DNA of 64,000 bases from Paraburkholderia hiiakae (lineage in GTDB: Bacteria > Pseudomonadota > Gammaproteobacteria > Burkholderiales > Burkholderiaceae). The first letter of the stretch is position 1. Every line of letters starts with the position of its first letter. A program made the translations under genes and the position numbers. A model generated the notes under the pieces. That model made no database searches. It saw only the letters and a program-made list of their open reading frames with translations, and was not told where the DNA came from. Below are positions 17,492 through 25,320 of the stretch, in pieces. The stretch spans positions 186,001 through 250,000 of the forward strand of contig NZ_CAJHCQ010000013.1 in the NCBI RefSeq assembly GCF_904848665.1, given 5' to 3'.

Positions 17492-18709
17492 ATGAAGAAA
17501 ACCACGTTCGCGCGGCTCGCGGGCCTCTTTGCCGCTTCGGCAGCTGCGATGGCGTTCAGCGCGGGGAGCGCGCAGGCCGCCGACGACGCGGTGAAGATCG
17601 GCTTCATCACCGACATGTCCGGCCTGTACGCCGACGACGACGGCCAGGGCGGCCTCACCGCGATCAAGATGGCGGTCGCGGACTTCGGCGGCAAGGTGCT
17701 CGGCAAGCCGATCCAGATCGAGTACGCCGATCACCAGAACAAGGCCGACATCGCCGCTTCGAAGGCGCGCGAATGGTTCGACCGTGACGGGCTCACCATG
17801 TTGCTTGGCGGCACGAACTCGGCGACGGCGCTGGCGATGAACCAGGTCGCGCAAGAGAAGAAGAAGGTGTACTTCAACACGGGCGCGGGCACGGACGCAC
17901 TGACGAACGAGCAGTGCACGCCGTACACGGTCCACTACGGCTACGACACGGTGGCGCTCGCGAAAGGCACGGGCCTCGCGGTGCTCAAGCAGGGCGGCAA
18001 GACCTGGTTCTTCCTGACCGCCGACTACGCGTTCGGCAAGTCGCTCGAGAAGAACACCGCGGACGTCGTGAAGGCGAACGGCGGCCAGGTGCTCGGCGAA
18101 GTGCGCCATCCGCTTTCGGCGTCGGACTTCTCGTCGTTCCTGCTGCAGGCGCAGGCGTCGAAGGCGCAGATTCTCGGCCTCGCGAACGCGGGCGGCGACA
18201 CGGTCAACGCGATCAAGGCCGCGAAGGAATTCGGCATCAACAAGACGATGAAGACCGCGGCGCTGCTGATGTTCCTGCCCGATGTGCACAGCCTCGGGCT
18301 CGACACCACGCAGGGCCTCGTGCTGACGACCGGCTGGTACTGGGACCAGAACGACGACACGCGCAAGTGGGCGCAGCGCTACTTCGACCAGACGAAGAAG
18401 ATGCCGTCCGAACTGCAGGCGGCTGACTATTCGGCGGTGACGACGTATCTGAAGGCGGTGCAGGCAGCCGGCACGACCGATTCCGACAAGGTCATGGAGC
18501 AACTGAAGAAGACGAAGGTCAACGACTTCTATACCAAGGGCGGCTATATCCGCCAGGACGGCGTGCTGATTCACGACATGTATCTGGTCGAGGTGAAGAA
18601 GCCGTCCGAGTCGAAGAAGCCGTGGGACTACTACAAGGTGCTGCAGACGATCCCGGGCGAGCAGGCCTATACGACGAAGCAGGAGAGCAAGTGCGCGCTG
18701 TGGAAGTAA
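17492..18709 (+). CDS. HAAT ABC transporter periplasmic substrate-binding protein
   Basis: A 405-residue secreted binding protein. The signal peptide is clear (KK start, hydrophobic core, cleavage near GSAQAADDA). The mature protein matches the type I periplasmic-binding-protein fold of LivK/UrtA-like proteins: VKIGFITDMSGLYAD, KAREWFDRDG, and YGYDTVALAKGT. Strong ribosome site AAGGAGA lies before the ATG. It is flanked by GC-rich hairpins (17399-17423 and 18740-18777), a layout that usually allows the binding protein to be made in excess. The ligand is not known; linkage to an alcohol dehydrogenase gene leaves non-amino-acid ligands open. Confidence 0.92.
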   Translation: MKKTTFARLAGLFAASAAAMAFSAGSAQAADDAVKIGFITDMSGLYADDDGQGGLTAIKMAVADFGGKVLGKPIQIEYADHQNKADIAASKAREWFDRDGLTMLLGGTNSATALAMNQVAQEKKKVYFNTGAGTDALTNEQCTPYTVHYGYDTVALAKGTGLAVLKQGGKTWFFLTADYAFGKSLEKNTADVVKANGGQVLGEVRHPLSASDFSSFLLQAQASKAQILGLANAGGDTVNAIKAAKEFGINKTMKTAALLMFLPDVHSLGLDTTQGLVLTTGWYWDQNDDTRKWAQRYFDQTKKMPSELQAADYSAVTTYLKAVQAAGTTDSDKVMEQLKKTKVNDFYTKGGYIRQDGVLIHDMYLVEVKKPSESKKPWDYYKVLQTIPGEQAYTTKQESKCALWK

Positions 18710-18739
18710 GCGCGAGCGCGTAAATGCTGCAGTCGTATG

Positions 18740-18777
18740 CCGCGCCCGGCACACCGAGGTTGGTGCGCCGGGCGCGG
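18740..18777 (+). other. Strong intercistronic hairpin between binding-protein and permease genes
   Basis: An 11-bp perfect stem (CCGCGCCCGGC with GCCGGGCGCGG) extended by CACC/GGTG inside. No U-tract follows. Such structures protect the upstream message from 3' exonucleases and reduce read-through into the permeases. Confidence 0.6.
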
Positions 18778-18826
18778 CGTGATTGCGTAATCCGTTAATG
18801 CGTTAATGCCTCGATGGGCGGCTTTC

Positions 18827-19711
18827 ATGACGATTTTTGGCATTCCGCTTCCGGCAATGCTGAGCCAGTTGCTCCTTGGGCTCGTGAACGGTTCGTTCTA
18901 CGCGATCCTGAGCCTTGGCCTCGCGGTGATCTTCGGCATGCTCAACGTGATCAACTTCGCCCACGGCGCGTTGTTCATGCTGGGCGCGATGCTCACGTGG
19001 ATGGGGCTCGCGTACTTCAATCTGCCGTACTGGGTGATGCTCGTCGTCGCGCCACTCGTGGTCGGCGCGTTCGGCATCGTGATCGAGCGCACGATGCTGC
19101 GCTGGCTCTATCGGCTCGATCATCTGTACGGACTCCTGCTCACTTTCGGGCTCACGCTCGTGGTGGAGGGCGTCTTTCGCTCGATCTACGGTTCGTCGGG
19201 GCAGCCCTATGACGTGCCTGATCTGCTCGCGGGCGCGACCAATCTCGGCTTCATGTATCTGCCGAACTATCGCGCGTGGGTGGTCGTGGCGTCGCTCGCC
19301 GTGTGCTTCGCCACCTGGTTCGTGATCGAAAAGACACGCCTCGGTGCGTATCTGCGCGCGGGCACGGAGAATCCCAAGCTCGTCGAAGCGTTCGGCATCA
19401 ACGTGCCGCTCATGATCACGCTCACCTACGGCTTTGGCGTCGCGCTCGCGGCGTTCGCGGGCGTGCTCGCCGCGCCCGTGATCCAGGTGTCGCCGCTCAT
19501 GGGGCAGTCGATGATCATCACCGTGTTCGCCGTGGTCGTGATCGGCGGCATGGGCTCGATCATGGGGTCGATCCTCACGGGCCTCATGCTCGGCGTGATC
19601 GAGGGCTTCACGCGGGTCTTCTGGCCCGAAGCCTCCGCGACCGTGGTGTTCGTAATCATGGCGATCGTGCTGCTGATTCGCCCCGCTGGCCTCTTCGGCA
19701 AGGAACGATGA
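18827..19711 (+). CDS. livH: HAAT ABC transporter permease (LivH-like)
   Basis: A 294-residue inner-membrane permease with about eight hydrophobic segments. The pattern LLLGLVNGSFYAILSLGLAVIFGMLNVINFAHGA at the start is a LivH hallmark (loop at NFAHG), and GGMGSIMGSILTGLMLGVIEGF is the coupling region that contacts the ATPase. The ATG at 18827 was preferred to an earlier one 21 bp upstream because the family N terminus begins here. Its stop overlaps the next permease start (ATGA). Confidence 0.9.
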   Translation: MTIFGIPLPAMLSQLLLGLVNGSFYAILSLGLAVIFGMLNVINFAHGALFMLGAMLTWMGLAYFNLPYWVMLVVAPLVVGAFGIVIERTMLRWLYRLDHLYGLLLTFGLTLVVEGVFRSIYGSSGQPYDVPDLLAGATNLGFMYLPNYRAWVVVASLAVCFATWFVIEKTRLGAYLRAGTENPKLVEAFGINVPLMITLTYGFGVALAAFAGVLAAPVIQVSPLMGQSMIITVFAVVVIGGMGSIMGSILTGLMLGVIEGFTRVFWPEASATVVFVIMAIVLLIRPAGLFGKER

Positions 19712-20682
19712 TGCAAAGAAAAGCGCTCTATGGGTTGTTGCTGATCGGGCTGATCGTCGCGCCGTTCGCTGGCGCCTATCCGCTCTTCGTCATGAAGGTG
19801 CTGTGCTTCGCGCTGTTCGCCGCGGCGTTCAATCTGCTGATCGGCTACACCGGTCTGCTCTCGTTTGGCCACGCGATGTTTCTCGCGAGCGCGGGCTATA
19901 CGGCCGGCTACGCGATCCAGTCGCTCAGTTTTACGCCCGAGCTGGGCGTGCTCGCGGGCACCGCGGTGGCTACGATACTCGGGCTCGTGGTGGGCATCTT
20001 CGCGATTCGCCGGCAGGGCATCTACTTCTCGATGGTCACGCTCGCGCTCGCGCAGATGGTCTACTTCGTGTTCCTGCAGGCGCCGTTCACGCATGGCGAG
20101 GACGGTCTGCAAGGCGTGCCGCGCGGCAAGCTGTTCGGCGTGCTTTCGCTCGATTCCGATCTCACGCTCTACTACGTCGTGCTCGTGGTGATGGTGCTCG
20201 CGTTCATGCTGATCGTGCGCATCGTGCATTCGCCGTTCGGGCAGGTGCTCGTCGCGATCAAGGAGAACGAGCCGCGCGCGGTTTCGCTCGGCTACGACAC
20301 CGACCGTTTCAAGCTGCTCGCGTTCGTGTTGTCGGCGGGGCTCGCGGGCCTGGCCGGTGCGCTCAAGGTGCTCGTGCTCGGCTTCGAAACGCTTGGCGAT
20401 GCGTACTGGACCATGTCCGGCCTGGTAATCCTCATGACGCTCGTGGGCGGCATGGGCACCCTGTTCGGGCCGCTGCTCGGCGCCACGCTGATCGTCGCGC
20501 TCGAAGACCGGCTGGGTGACATCGGTACGGCGCTCGCAAGAGGGACGGGCGTGGAGTGGTTCCGCTCACTCGGTGAGTCCACAACGATCGTCACGGGCAT
20601 CATCTTCATTGCCTGCGTGCTGGCGTTCCGGCGCGGCATTGTCGGCGAGATCGTGGCGCGCGTGCGGCCCTTGCGCGCGTGA
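19708..20682 (+). CDS. livM: HAAT ABC transporter permease (LivM-like)
   Basis: A 324-residue membrane protein pairing with the LivH-like permease. FNLLIGYTGLLSFGHAMFLASAGYTAGYA near residue 40 is typical of LivM, as is LSAGLAGLAGALKVLVLG, and the coupling helix GGMGTLFGPLLGATLIVALED. Translation is coupled to the preceding gene through ATGATG. It ends the first transporter operon, which also encodes two ATPases and one binding protein and so is complete. Confidence 0.9.
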   Translation: MMQRKALYGLLLIGLIVAPFAGAYPLFVMKVLCFALFAAAFNLLIGYTGLLSFGHAMFLASAGYTAGYAIQSLSFTPELGVLAGTAVATILGLVVGIFAIRRQGIYFSMVTLALAQMVYFVFLQAPFTHGEDGLQGVPRGKLFGVLSLDSDLTLYYVVLVVMVLAFMLIVRIVHSPFGQVLVAIKENEPRAVSLGYDTDRFKLLAFVLSAGLAGLAGALKVLVLGFETLGDAYWTMSGLVILMTLVGGMGTLFGPLLGATLIVALEDRLGDIGTALARGTGVEWFRSLGESTTIVTGIIFIACVLAFRRGIVGEIVARVRPLRA

Positions 20683-20728
20683 CGAGCTGGCGTGCCAGGA
20701 CTGCTCTGGACTGCGATAGAATGAGCGT

Positions 20729-21005
20729 CCCTCGCACCGAACTGGGAAATCCACGCAAACATGTCGCGTTGCGGCATGCCCGAGCGGCCCGCCGTGCGAC
20801 AAACCTGTGGCGCCGCGCCCCATTTCGGTGCCGCACTGCACCACTAGGGTAAATGCTAGTTGCTGCTGAGGGGGGTGAAGTTTAAAGTTGCACCTAGTTC
20901 TGATGCACCGAATTTGCAGGTGGAGAACGAGGAGACAACTGAGGCACCAAGTGCCCGGACAAGGAAGCGCTGTTGGATGAGAGTCCAACAGCGCTTTTTA
21001 TATTT
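20729..21005 (+). ncRNA. Candidate structured non-coding RNA or terminated leader
   Basis: A -10-like TAGAAT (20717-20722) precedes a rod-like fold: 20734-20746 pairs with 20819-20831 (12 of 13 positions), CCAC with GTGG (20751-20754 / 20807-20810), GTCGC with GCGAC (20763-20767 / 20796-20800) and CGGC with GCCG inside. A perfect ACTAG/CTAGT hairpin follows at 20843-20860. The unit ends in a 13-bp terminator. No -35 match is good. I do not recognise a known RNA class; it lacks the conserved loop of the signal recognition particle RNA. It could instead be the 5' leader of the binding-protein operon. Confidence 0.4.
20965..21005 (+). terminator. Strong rho-independent terminator upstream of the second HAAT operon
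   Basis: A perfect 13-bp stem (AAGCGCTGTTGGA with TCCAACAGCGCTT) closes a 6-nt loop and is followed by a run of T then TATATTT. It lies 370 bp before the next gene, so it must end a short transcript of its own or read-through from the first operon. Confidence 0.85.
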
Positions 21006-21148
21006 CTGCTCGCCTTCTTTCAACGGCGCGGCGATTATCTTTTCCCCTCTGCCTGGTGCACGATTTACGCACCTTCGCACGCGCAGATTATCCTTTCCCA
21101 AATTACGCAATTCAGGCCACACGGGCTGCTTCGCCTGCTGCATAAGCA

Positions 21149-21165
21149 TTTGCGCATTACGCAAA
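21149..21165. promoter_or_regulatory. Operator-like inverted repeat upstream of the tandem binding-protein genes
   Basis: TTTGCG-CATTA-CGCAAA is a perfect 6-bp inverted repeat. The half-site overlaps TTACGCA, which recurs at 21065 and 21103. The regulator is not known. Confidence 0.4.
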
Positions 21166-21374
21166 GTGAGCGCGTATTCCTGCGCGCTGTAAGCAGATGG
21201 AAAGCACTTGCCATCTGAATACGCAGACCGCTACACTCGCCAATCACCGACCATGCGGTCAGCATTTTTGCGTTGATTTCCCGCAGCGAATTATCGATTT
21301 GTATATGAGGTAATCGGCCGCGGTGCGCCACAAAATCCGTAGCAATAAAGAAAACGAATATCGAAGGAGTGGAG

Positions 21375-22541
21375 ATGCAGTTGGTTTTGCGTTGGATGGG
21401 GGCGGCTTGCGTCGCGACCGGGGTGCTCGCGGCGACGGCCGGCGGCGCGTATGCAGACGTGAAGATCGGCGTGACGCTGTCGGCTACGGGGCCGGCTGCT
21501 TCGCTCGGCATTCCGGAAAAGAACACGGTTGCGCTGCTGCCGAAGGAAATCGCGGGCCAGAAAGTCGATTACATCGTGCTCGACGACGCCACGGATTCCA
21601 CGCAGGCGGTGAAGAACGCGCGCAAGCTCACGAGCGAAGATCATGTCGACGCCTTGATCGGCTCGACCGTCGTGCCCAACTCGCTCGCCATGATCGATGT
21701 GGCTGCTGAAACGTCCACGCCAATGATCTCCATGGCCGCCGCGGCGTCCATCGTCGAACCGATGGACGCCAAGCGCTCATGGGTTTTCAAGACGCCGCAG
21801 AACGACGCGCTGATGGCCGGCGCCATCGCGCAGCACATGGCCGCGCACGGCGTGAAGACGGTGGCCTTCATTGGCTTTGCCGACGCCTATGGCGAGAGCT
21901 GGTACAAAGAATTCAGCGCTGCCGCCGCGAAGCAAAACATCAAGGTGGTCGCGAACGAGCGCTTCGCGCGTAACGACGCCTCCGTCACCGGCCAGGTGCT
22001 CAAGATGATCTCGCAGCACCCCGACGCGGTGCTCATCGCAGGTGCGGGCACGCCGGCCGCGCTGCCGCAGAAAACGCTCAAGGAACGCGGCTACGCGGGC
22101 AAGTACTATCAGACACACGGCGTCGCCAACAACGACTTCCTGCGCGTGTGCGGCAAGGACTGCGACGGCACGTATCTGCCTGCCGGACCGCTGCTCGTCG
22201 CCGATCAATTGCCTGATTCGAATCCCGTCAAGCAATCGGCGCTCGCGTACAAGGCCGCGTATGAAAAGGCCTATGGCGCAGGCTCGATCTCGACCTTCGG
22301 CGGTCACGCGTGGGACGCGGGCCTCTTGCTTGCGCATGCCATTCCGGTCGCGCTGAAGGCCGGTCAGCCGGGTACGAAGGCGTTCCGCGAAGCGCTGCGC
22401 GCCGCGCTCGAAAGCTCGCACGATGTGGCGGGTGCGCACGGTATCTTCAACATGAGCGCGACGGACCATGCGGGCCTCGACCAGCGTGCCCGCGTGATGG
22501 TGGAGATCGTCGGCGGCAAGTGGAAACTCGCCGGCGATTGA
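21375..22541 (+). CDS. HAAT ABC transporter substrate-binding protein, tandem copy 1
   Basis: A 388-residue periplasmic binding protein with a signal peptide ending near GGAYADVKIG. Type I binding fold motifs include VTLSATGPAASLGIPEKNT, IGSTVVPNSLAM and a disulfide-like pair in RVCGKDC. The ATG at 21375 is preceded by AAGGAG; a GTG two codons upstream is less likely. It is closely similar along its full length to the gene at 22845. It has its own terminator (22570-22601), so it can be transcribed separately from the transporter genes downstream. The ligand is probably a branched-chain or related amino acid. Confidence 0.92.
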   Translation: MQLVLRWMGAACVATGVLAATAGGAYADVKIGVTLSATGPAASLGIPEKNTVALLPKEIAGQKVDYIVLDDATDSTQAVKNARKLTSEDHVDALIGSTVVPNSLAMIDVAAETSTPMISMAAAASIVEPMDAKRSWVFKTPQNDALMAGAIAQHMAAHGVKTVAFIGFADAYGESWYKEFSAAAAKQNIKVVANERFARNDASVTGQVLKMISQHPDAVLIAGAGTPAALPQKTLKERGYAGKYYQTHGVANNDFLRVCGKDCDGTYLPAGPLLVADQLPDSNPVKQSALAYKAAYEKAYGAGSISTFGGHAWDAGLLLAHAIPVALKAGQPGTKAFREALRAALESSHDVAGAHGIFNMSATDHAGLDQRARVMVEIVGGKWKLAGD

Positions 22542-22569
22542 GCGTCGGCTGAATGACACACGGAACACG

Positions 22570-22601
22570 AAAAAGGCACGCTCGATTGAGGTGCCTTTTT
22601 T
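22570..22601 (+). terminator. Rho-independent terminator after tandem copy 1
   Basis: AAAAAGGCAC pairs with GTGCCTTTTT, with an inner CTC/GAG extension, and a T-run follows. It separates the two tandem binding-protein genes. The remaining 22602-22844 contains only a doubtful 40-codon ORF (22726-22848). Confidence 0.85.
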
Positions 22602-22844
22602 GTTGCCGCTACAACGGTTTTGCAGCAGCAGGAGAGCAGGGCGGTACAGCGGTTCAGCAGTCGATAAAACGGAGAGCGCACCCAGACATGCGGCGGCTTG
22701 TGCGGCGCCGCAGGCAGGGAAAACCATGCATTACACGCGCGATCCCGATTACTACACTCAAAGGCCGGCGCCAATTTACGAACATCCTAGTAATCGGCGC
22801 AGGATCAATCGACAACACGCAGACCAAGCGTTTGGAGACGCGCA

Positions 22845-24014
22845 ATGAAAACGAAGAAGTGGGTTTTGAGCTCGATTAGTGCCGGACTCGCAGCGGCGCT
22901 GATGGGCACGGCAGGCGTAGCCGCCGCGCAGGTGAAGATTGGTGTGACGCTCTCGGCAACGGGGCCGGCGGCGTCGCTCGGCATTCCCGAGAAGAACACC
23001 ATCGCGCTGCTGCCGAAGGAGATTGCGGGCAAGAGCGTGGAGTACATCGTGCTCGACGACGCCTCGGACACGAGCAAGGCCGTGCAGAACACGCACAAGC
23101 TGATCGACGAAGACCACGTGGACGCGATCATCGGCTCGTCGGTTACGCCGAACTCGCTCGCGATGCTCGACGTCGTCGCGCAGGGCAAGACGCCGATGAT
23201 CTCGCTCGCCGCATCTGCCGCGATCGTCGAGCCGATCGACGCGAAGCGTCAGTGGGCATTCAAGACGCCGCAAAACGACAGCCTGATGGCCGACGCGCTT
23301 GCGGGCTACATGGAGAAGCAAGGCGTGAAGACGGTGGGCTTCATCGGCTTCACCGATGCCTATGGCGACAGCTGGCTCAAGGAGTTCACCAGCGCGGCCG
23401 CGAAGCACAACCTCAAGATCGTGGCGAGCGAGCGCTATAACCGCACGGACTCGTCGGTGACGGGCCAGGCGCTCAAGTTGATGTCGGCGAACCCCGATGC
23501 GATTTTGATCGCGGGTTCAGGCACGCCTGCGGCGCTGCCCGCAACGACGCTCAAGGATCGCGGCTACAAGGGCAAGGTCTATCAGACGCACGGCGTGGCG
23601 AATAACGACTTCCTGCGCGTCTGCGGCAAGGATTGCGAAGGCGAGTTGCTGCCCGCAGGCCCGATTCTCGTGGCTGACCAACTGCCCGATTCGAACCCTG
23701 TGAAGAAGTCGGCGCTGGCGTATAAGGCGGCCTATGAGAAGGCCTATGGCGTTGGCACGGTGGCGACCTTCGGTGGCCATGCGTGGGACGCCGGCCAGTT
23801 GCTCCAGCGCGCGATTCCGGTCGCCTTGAAGGCGGGACAGCCTGGCACCGAGGCGTTCCGCGTGGCGCTGCGCGCCGCGCTCGAAAACTCGCAGGACGTG
23901 GCGGGCGCGCACGGCATCTTCAACATGAGCGCGACGGATCATGCGGGCCTCGATCAGCGCGCGCGGGTGATCGTCGAGATCGTCAACAACAAGTGGAAGC
24001 TGCAGAGCGAATAA
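22845..24014 (+). CDS. HAAT ABC transporter substrate-binding protein, tandem copy 2
   Basis: A 389-residue paralogue of the preceding protein, with signal peptide cleaved near GVAAAQVKIG. Shared blocks include LSATGPAASLGIPEKNT, GVANNDFLRVCGKDC and NMSATDHAGLDQRARV. Differences cluster in surface stretches, so the two copies may have diverged in ligand preference. It is followed by a perfect inverted repeat (24073-24100) and then the permease genes; it is therefore the likely main binding protein of the second transporter. Confidence 0.92.
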   Translation: MKTKKWVLSSISAGLAAALMGTAGVAAAQVKIGVTLSATGPAASLGIPEKNTIALLPKEIAGKSVEYIVLDDASDTSKAVQNTHKLIDEDHVDAIIGSSVTPNSLAMLDVVAQGKTPMISLAASAAIVEPIDAKRQWAFKTPQNDSLMADALAGYMEKQGVKTVGFIGFTDAYGDSWLKEFTSAAAKHNLKIVASERYNRTDSSVTGQALKLMSANPDAILIAGSGTPAALPATTLKDRGYKGKVYQTHGVANNDFLRVCGKDCEGELLPAGPILVADQLPDSNPVKKSALAYKAAYEKAYGVGTVATFGGHAWDAGQLLQRAIPVALKAGQPGTEAFRVALRAALENSQDVAGAHGIFNMSATDHAGLDQRARVIVEIVNNKWKLQSE

Positions 24015-24072
24015 CGTGCGGCGCACGGGAAAGCGCAGCGCGTTTTCCCGTGGAACACACGCGCGTGTCACG

Positions 24073-24100
24073 GCGTCATTCTGGCCGATGAGAATGACGC
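24073..24100 (+). other. Intercistronic inverted repeat between binding-protein copy 2 and LivH-like gene
   Basis: GCGTCATTCT and AGAATGACGC form a perfect 10-bp stem around 8 nt. There is no U-tract, so message stabilisation or partial attenuation is more likely than full termination. Confidence 0.55.
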
Positions 24101-24260
24101 ACAAGAACGCACAAGCATGACCGGTGCGCGGCTTCATCGCTGCGCAGCGGCTTTTCACACATGAAGTCCGAACCGCGTGTCTGACGGTTCACGCCAGCGT
24201 TTCCATTTTTTCGACGTCGCTGTTTTTCCAGGTTCCAGAAGGTTTCAGGAAGAGGGGAGT

Positions 24261-25316
24261 ATGGATTTATCGATCGCCGCGATCCTCGCGCAGGACGGCA
24301 TCACCACCGGAGCGATCTACGCGCTGCTCGCGCTTGCCCTGGTGCTGGTGTTCTCAGTCACGCGGGTGATCTTCATTCCGCAGGGCGAATTCGTTTCGTA
24401 TGGCGCGCTTACGCTTGCCGCGCTGCAATCGCAGAAGTTTCCCGCCACCTGCTGGCTACTCGTCGCGCTCGGCGCGGCGTGTTTCGTCGTCGAGACCGCC
24501 GGGCTCGTGCGTCATGCCGAACGGCGGCGCCACGCGGCGCGCTCGCTCGTGACGCTTGCGGGCAAGTATCTGCTCTTTCCCATTGCGCTCTATGCGGTGA
24601 CGCGCGGGGTAGCGAGCCAGCAATTGCCTATGCTTGTGCAGATCGCGCTCACGCTCGCGATCGTGGTGCCGATGGGGCCGTTCATCTATCGCCTCGCGTA
24701 TGAGCCTATCGCCGAGGCGACCACGCTGCTGCTGCTGATTGTGGCGGTAGCCGTGCACTTCGCGATGGTGGGCCTCGGGCTCGTGATGTTCGGCGCGGAA
24801 GGCTCGCGCACGAACGCGTTTTCCGACGCCACGTTCAACATCGGCAGCCTTTCGATCTCGGGGCAAAGCCTCTGGGTGATCGGCACGGCAGCTGTGTTGA
24901 TCGTCGCCCTGTATCTTTACTTCGACCGCACGATTTCGGGCAAGGCGCTGCGCGCGACTTCAGTGAACCGGCTTGGAGCGCGGCTCGTCGGCATCGGCAC
25001 CACGCAGGCGGGGCGGCTCGCGTTCACGCTCGCCGCCGGCCTCGGCGCGCTGTGCGGCATTCTCGTCTCGCCGCTCACCACCATCTACTATGACTCGGGC
25101 TTCCTGATCGGCCTCAAGGGCTTCGTAGGGGCCATTATCGGCGGCCTGGTGAGCTATCCGCTGGCTGCGGCAGGCTCCGTGCTCGTGGGCCTGCTGGAGT
25201 CCTACTCGTCGTTCTGGGCGAGCTCTTACAAGGAAGTGATCGTGTTCACGCTGATCATCCCGGTGCTGCTGTGGCGCTCGCTTTCGACGCCGCACGCCGA
25301 AGAGGAAGAGGAGTGA
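24261..25316 (+). CDS. livH: HAAT ABC transporter permease (LivH-like, with internal insertion)
   Basis: A 351-residue membrane protein. The start ITTGAIYALLALALVLVFSVTRVIFIPQGEFVSYG replaces the usual NFAHG loop with FIPQGEF, as in one LivH subgroup. After the second hydrophobic segment there is an extra stretch of about 60 residues (VETAGLVRHAERRRHAARS and following) that makes it longer than the usual 290-300. The coupling region is GAIIGGLVSYPLAAAGSVLVGLLES. The C terminus ends in a run of glutamates. The ATG at 24261 has GGGGAG just before it. The next gene starts 4 bp after the stop. Confidence 0.87.
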   Translation: MDLSIAAILAQDGITTGAIYALLALALVLVFSVTRVIFIPQGEFVSYGALTLAALQSQKFPATCWLLVALGAACFVVETAGLVRHAERRRHAARSLVTLAGKYLLFPIALYAVTRGVASQQLPMLVQIALTLAIVVPMGPFIYRLAYEPIAEATTLLLLIVAVAVHFAMVGLGLVMFGAEGSRTNAFSDATFNIGSLSISGQSLWVIGTAAVLIVALYLYFDRTISGKALRATSVNRLGARLVGIGTTQAGRLAFTLAAGLGALCGILVSPLTTIYYDSGFLIGLKGFVGAIIGGLVSYPLAAAGSVLVGLLESYSSFWASSYKEVIVFTLIIPVLLWRSLSTPHAEEEEE

Positions 25317-25320
25317 TGCG

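Larger units (their letters stand above)
20683..21374. other. 692-bp intergenic region with structured RNA candidate and operator-like repeats
   Basis: No protein gene is supported. The left part holds a TAGAAT hexamer, a long imperfect rod-like hairpin (20734-20831), a small hairpin (20843-20860) and a strong terminator (20965-21005). The right part has three TTACGCA copies (21065, 21103, 21157) and a perfect inverted repeat (21149-21165), then the leader of the first tandem binding-protein gene. Confidence 0.6.

Noticed and set aside
20903..20918. A sigma-54-like sequence, ATGCACCGAATTTGCA
   Set aside because: The -12 TTGCA is good, but the conserved GG at -24/-25 is only one G, and it lies inside the candidate structured RNA.
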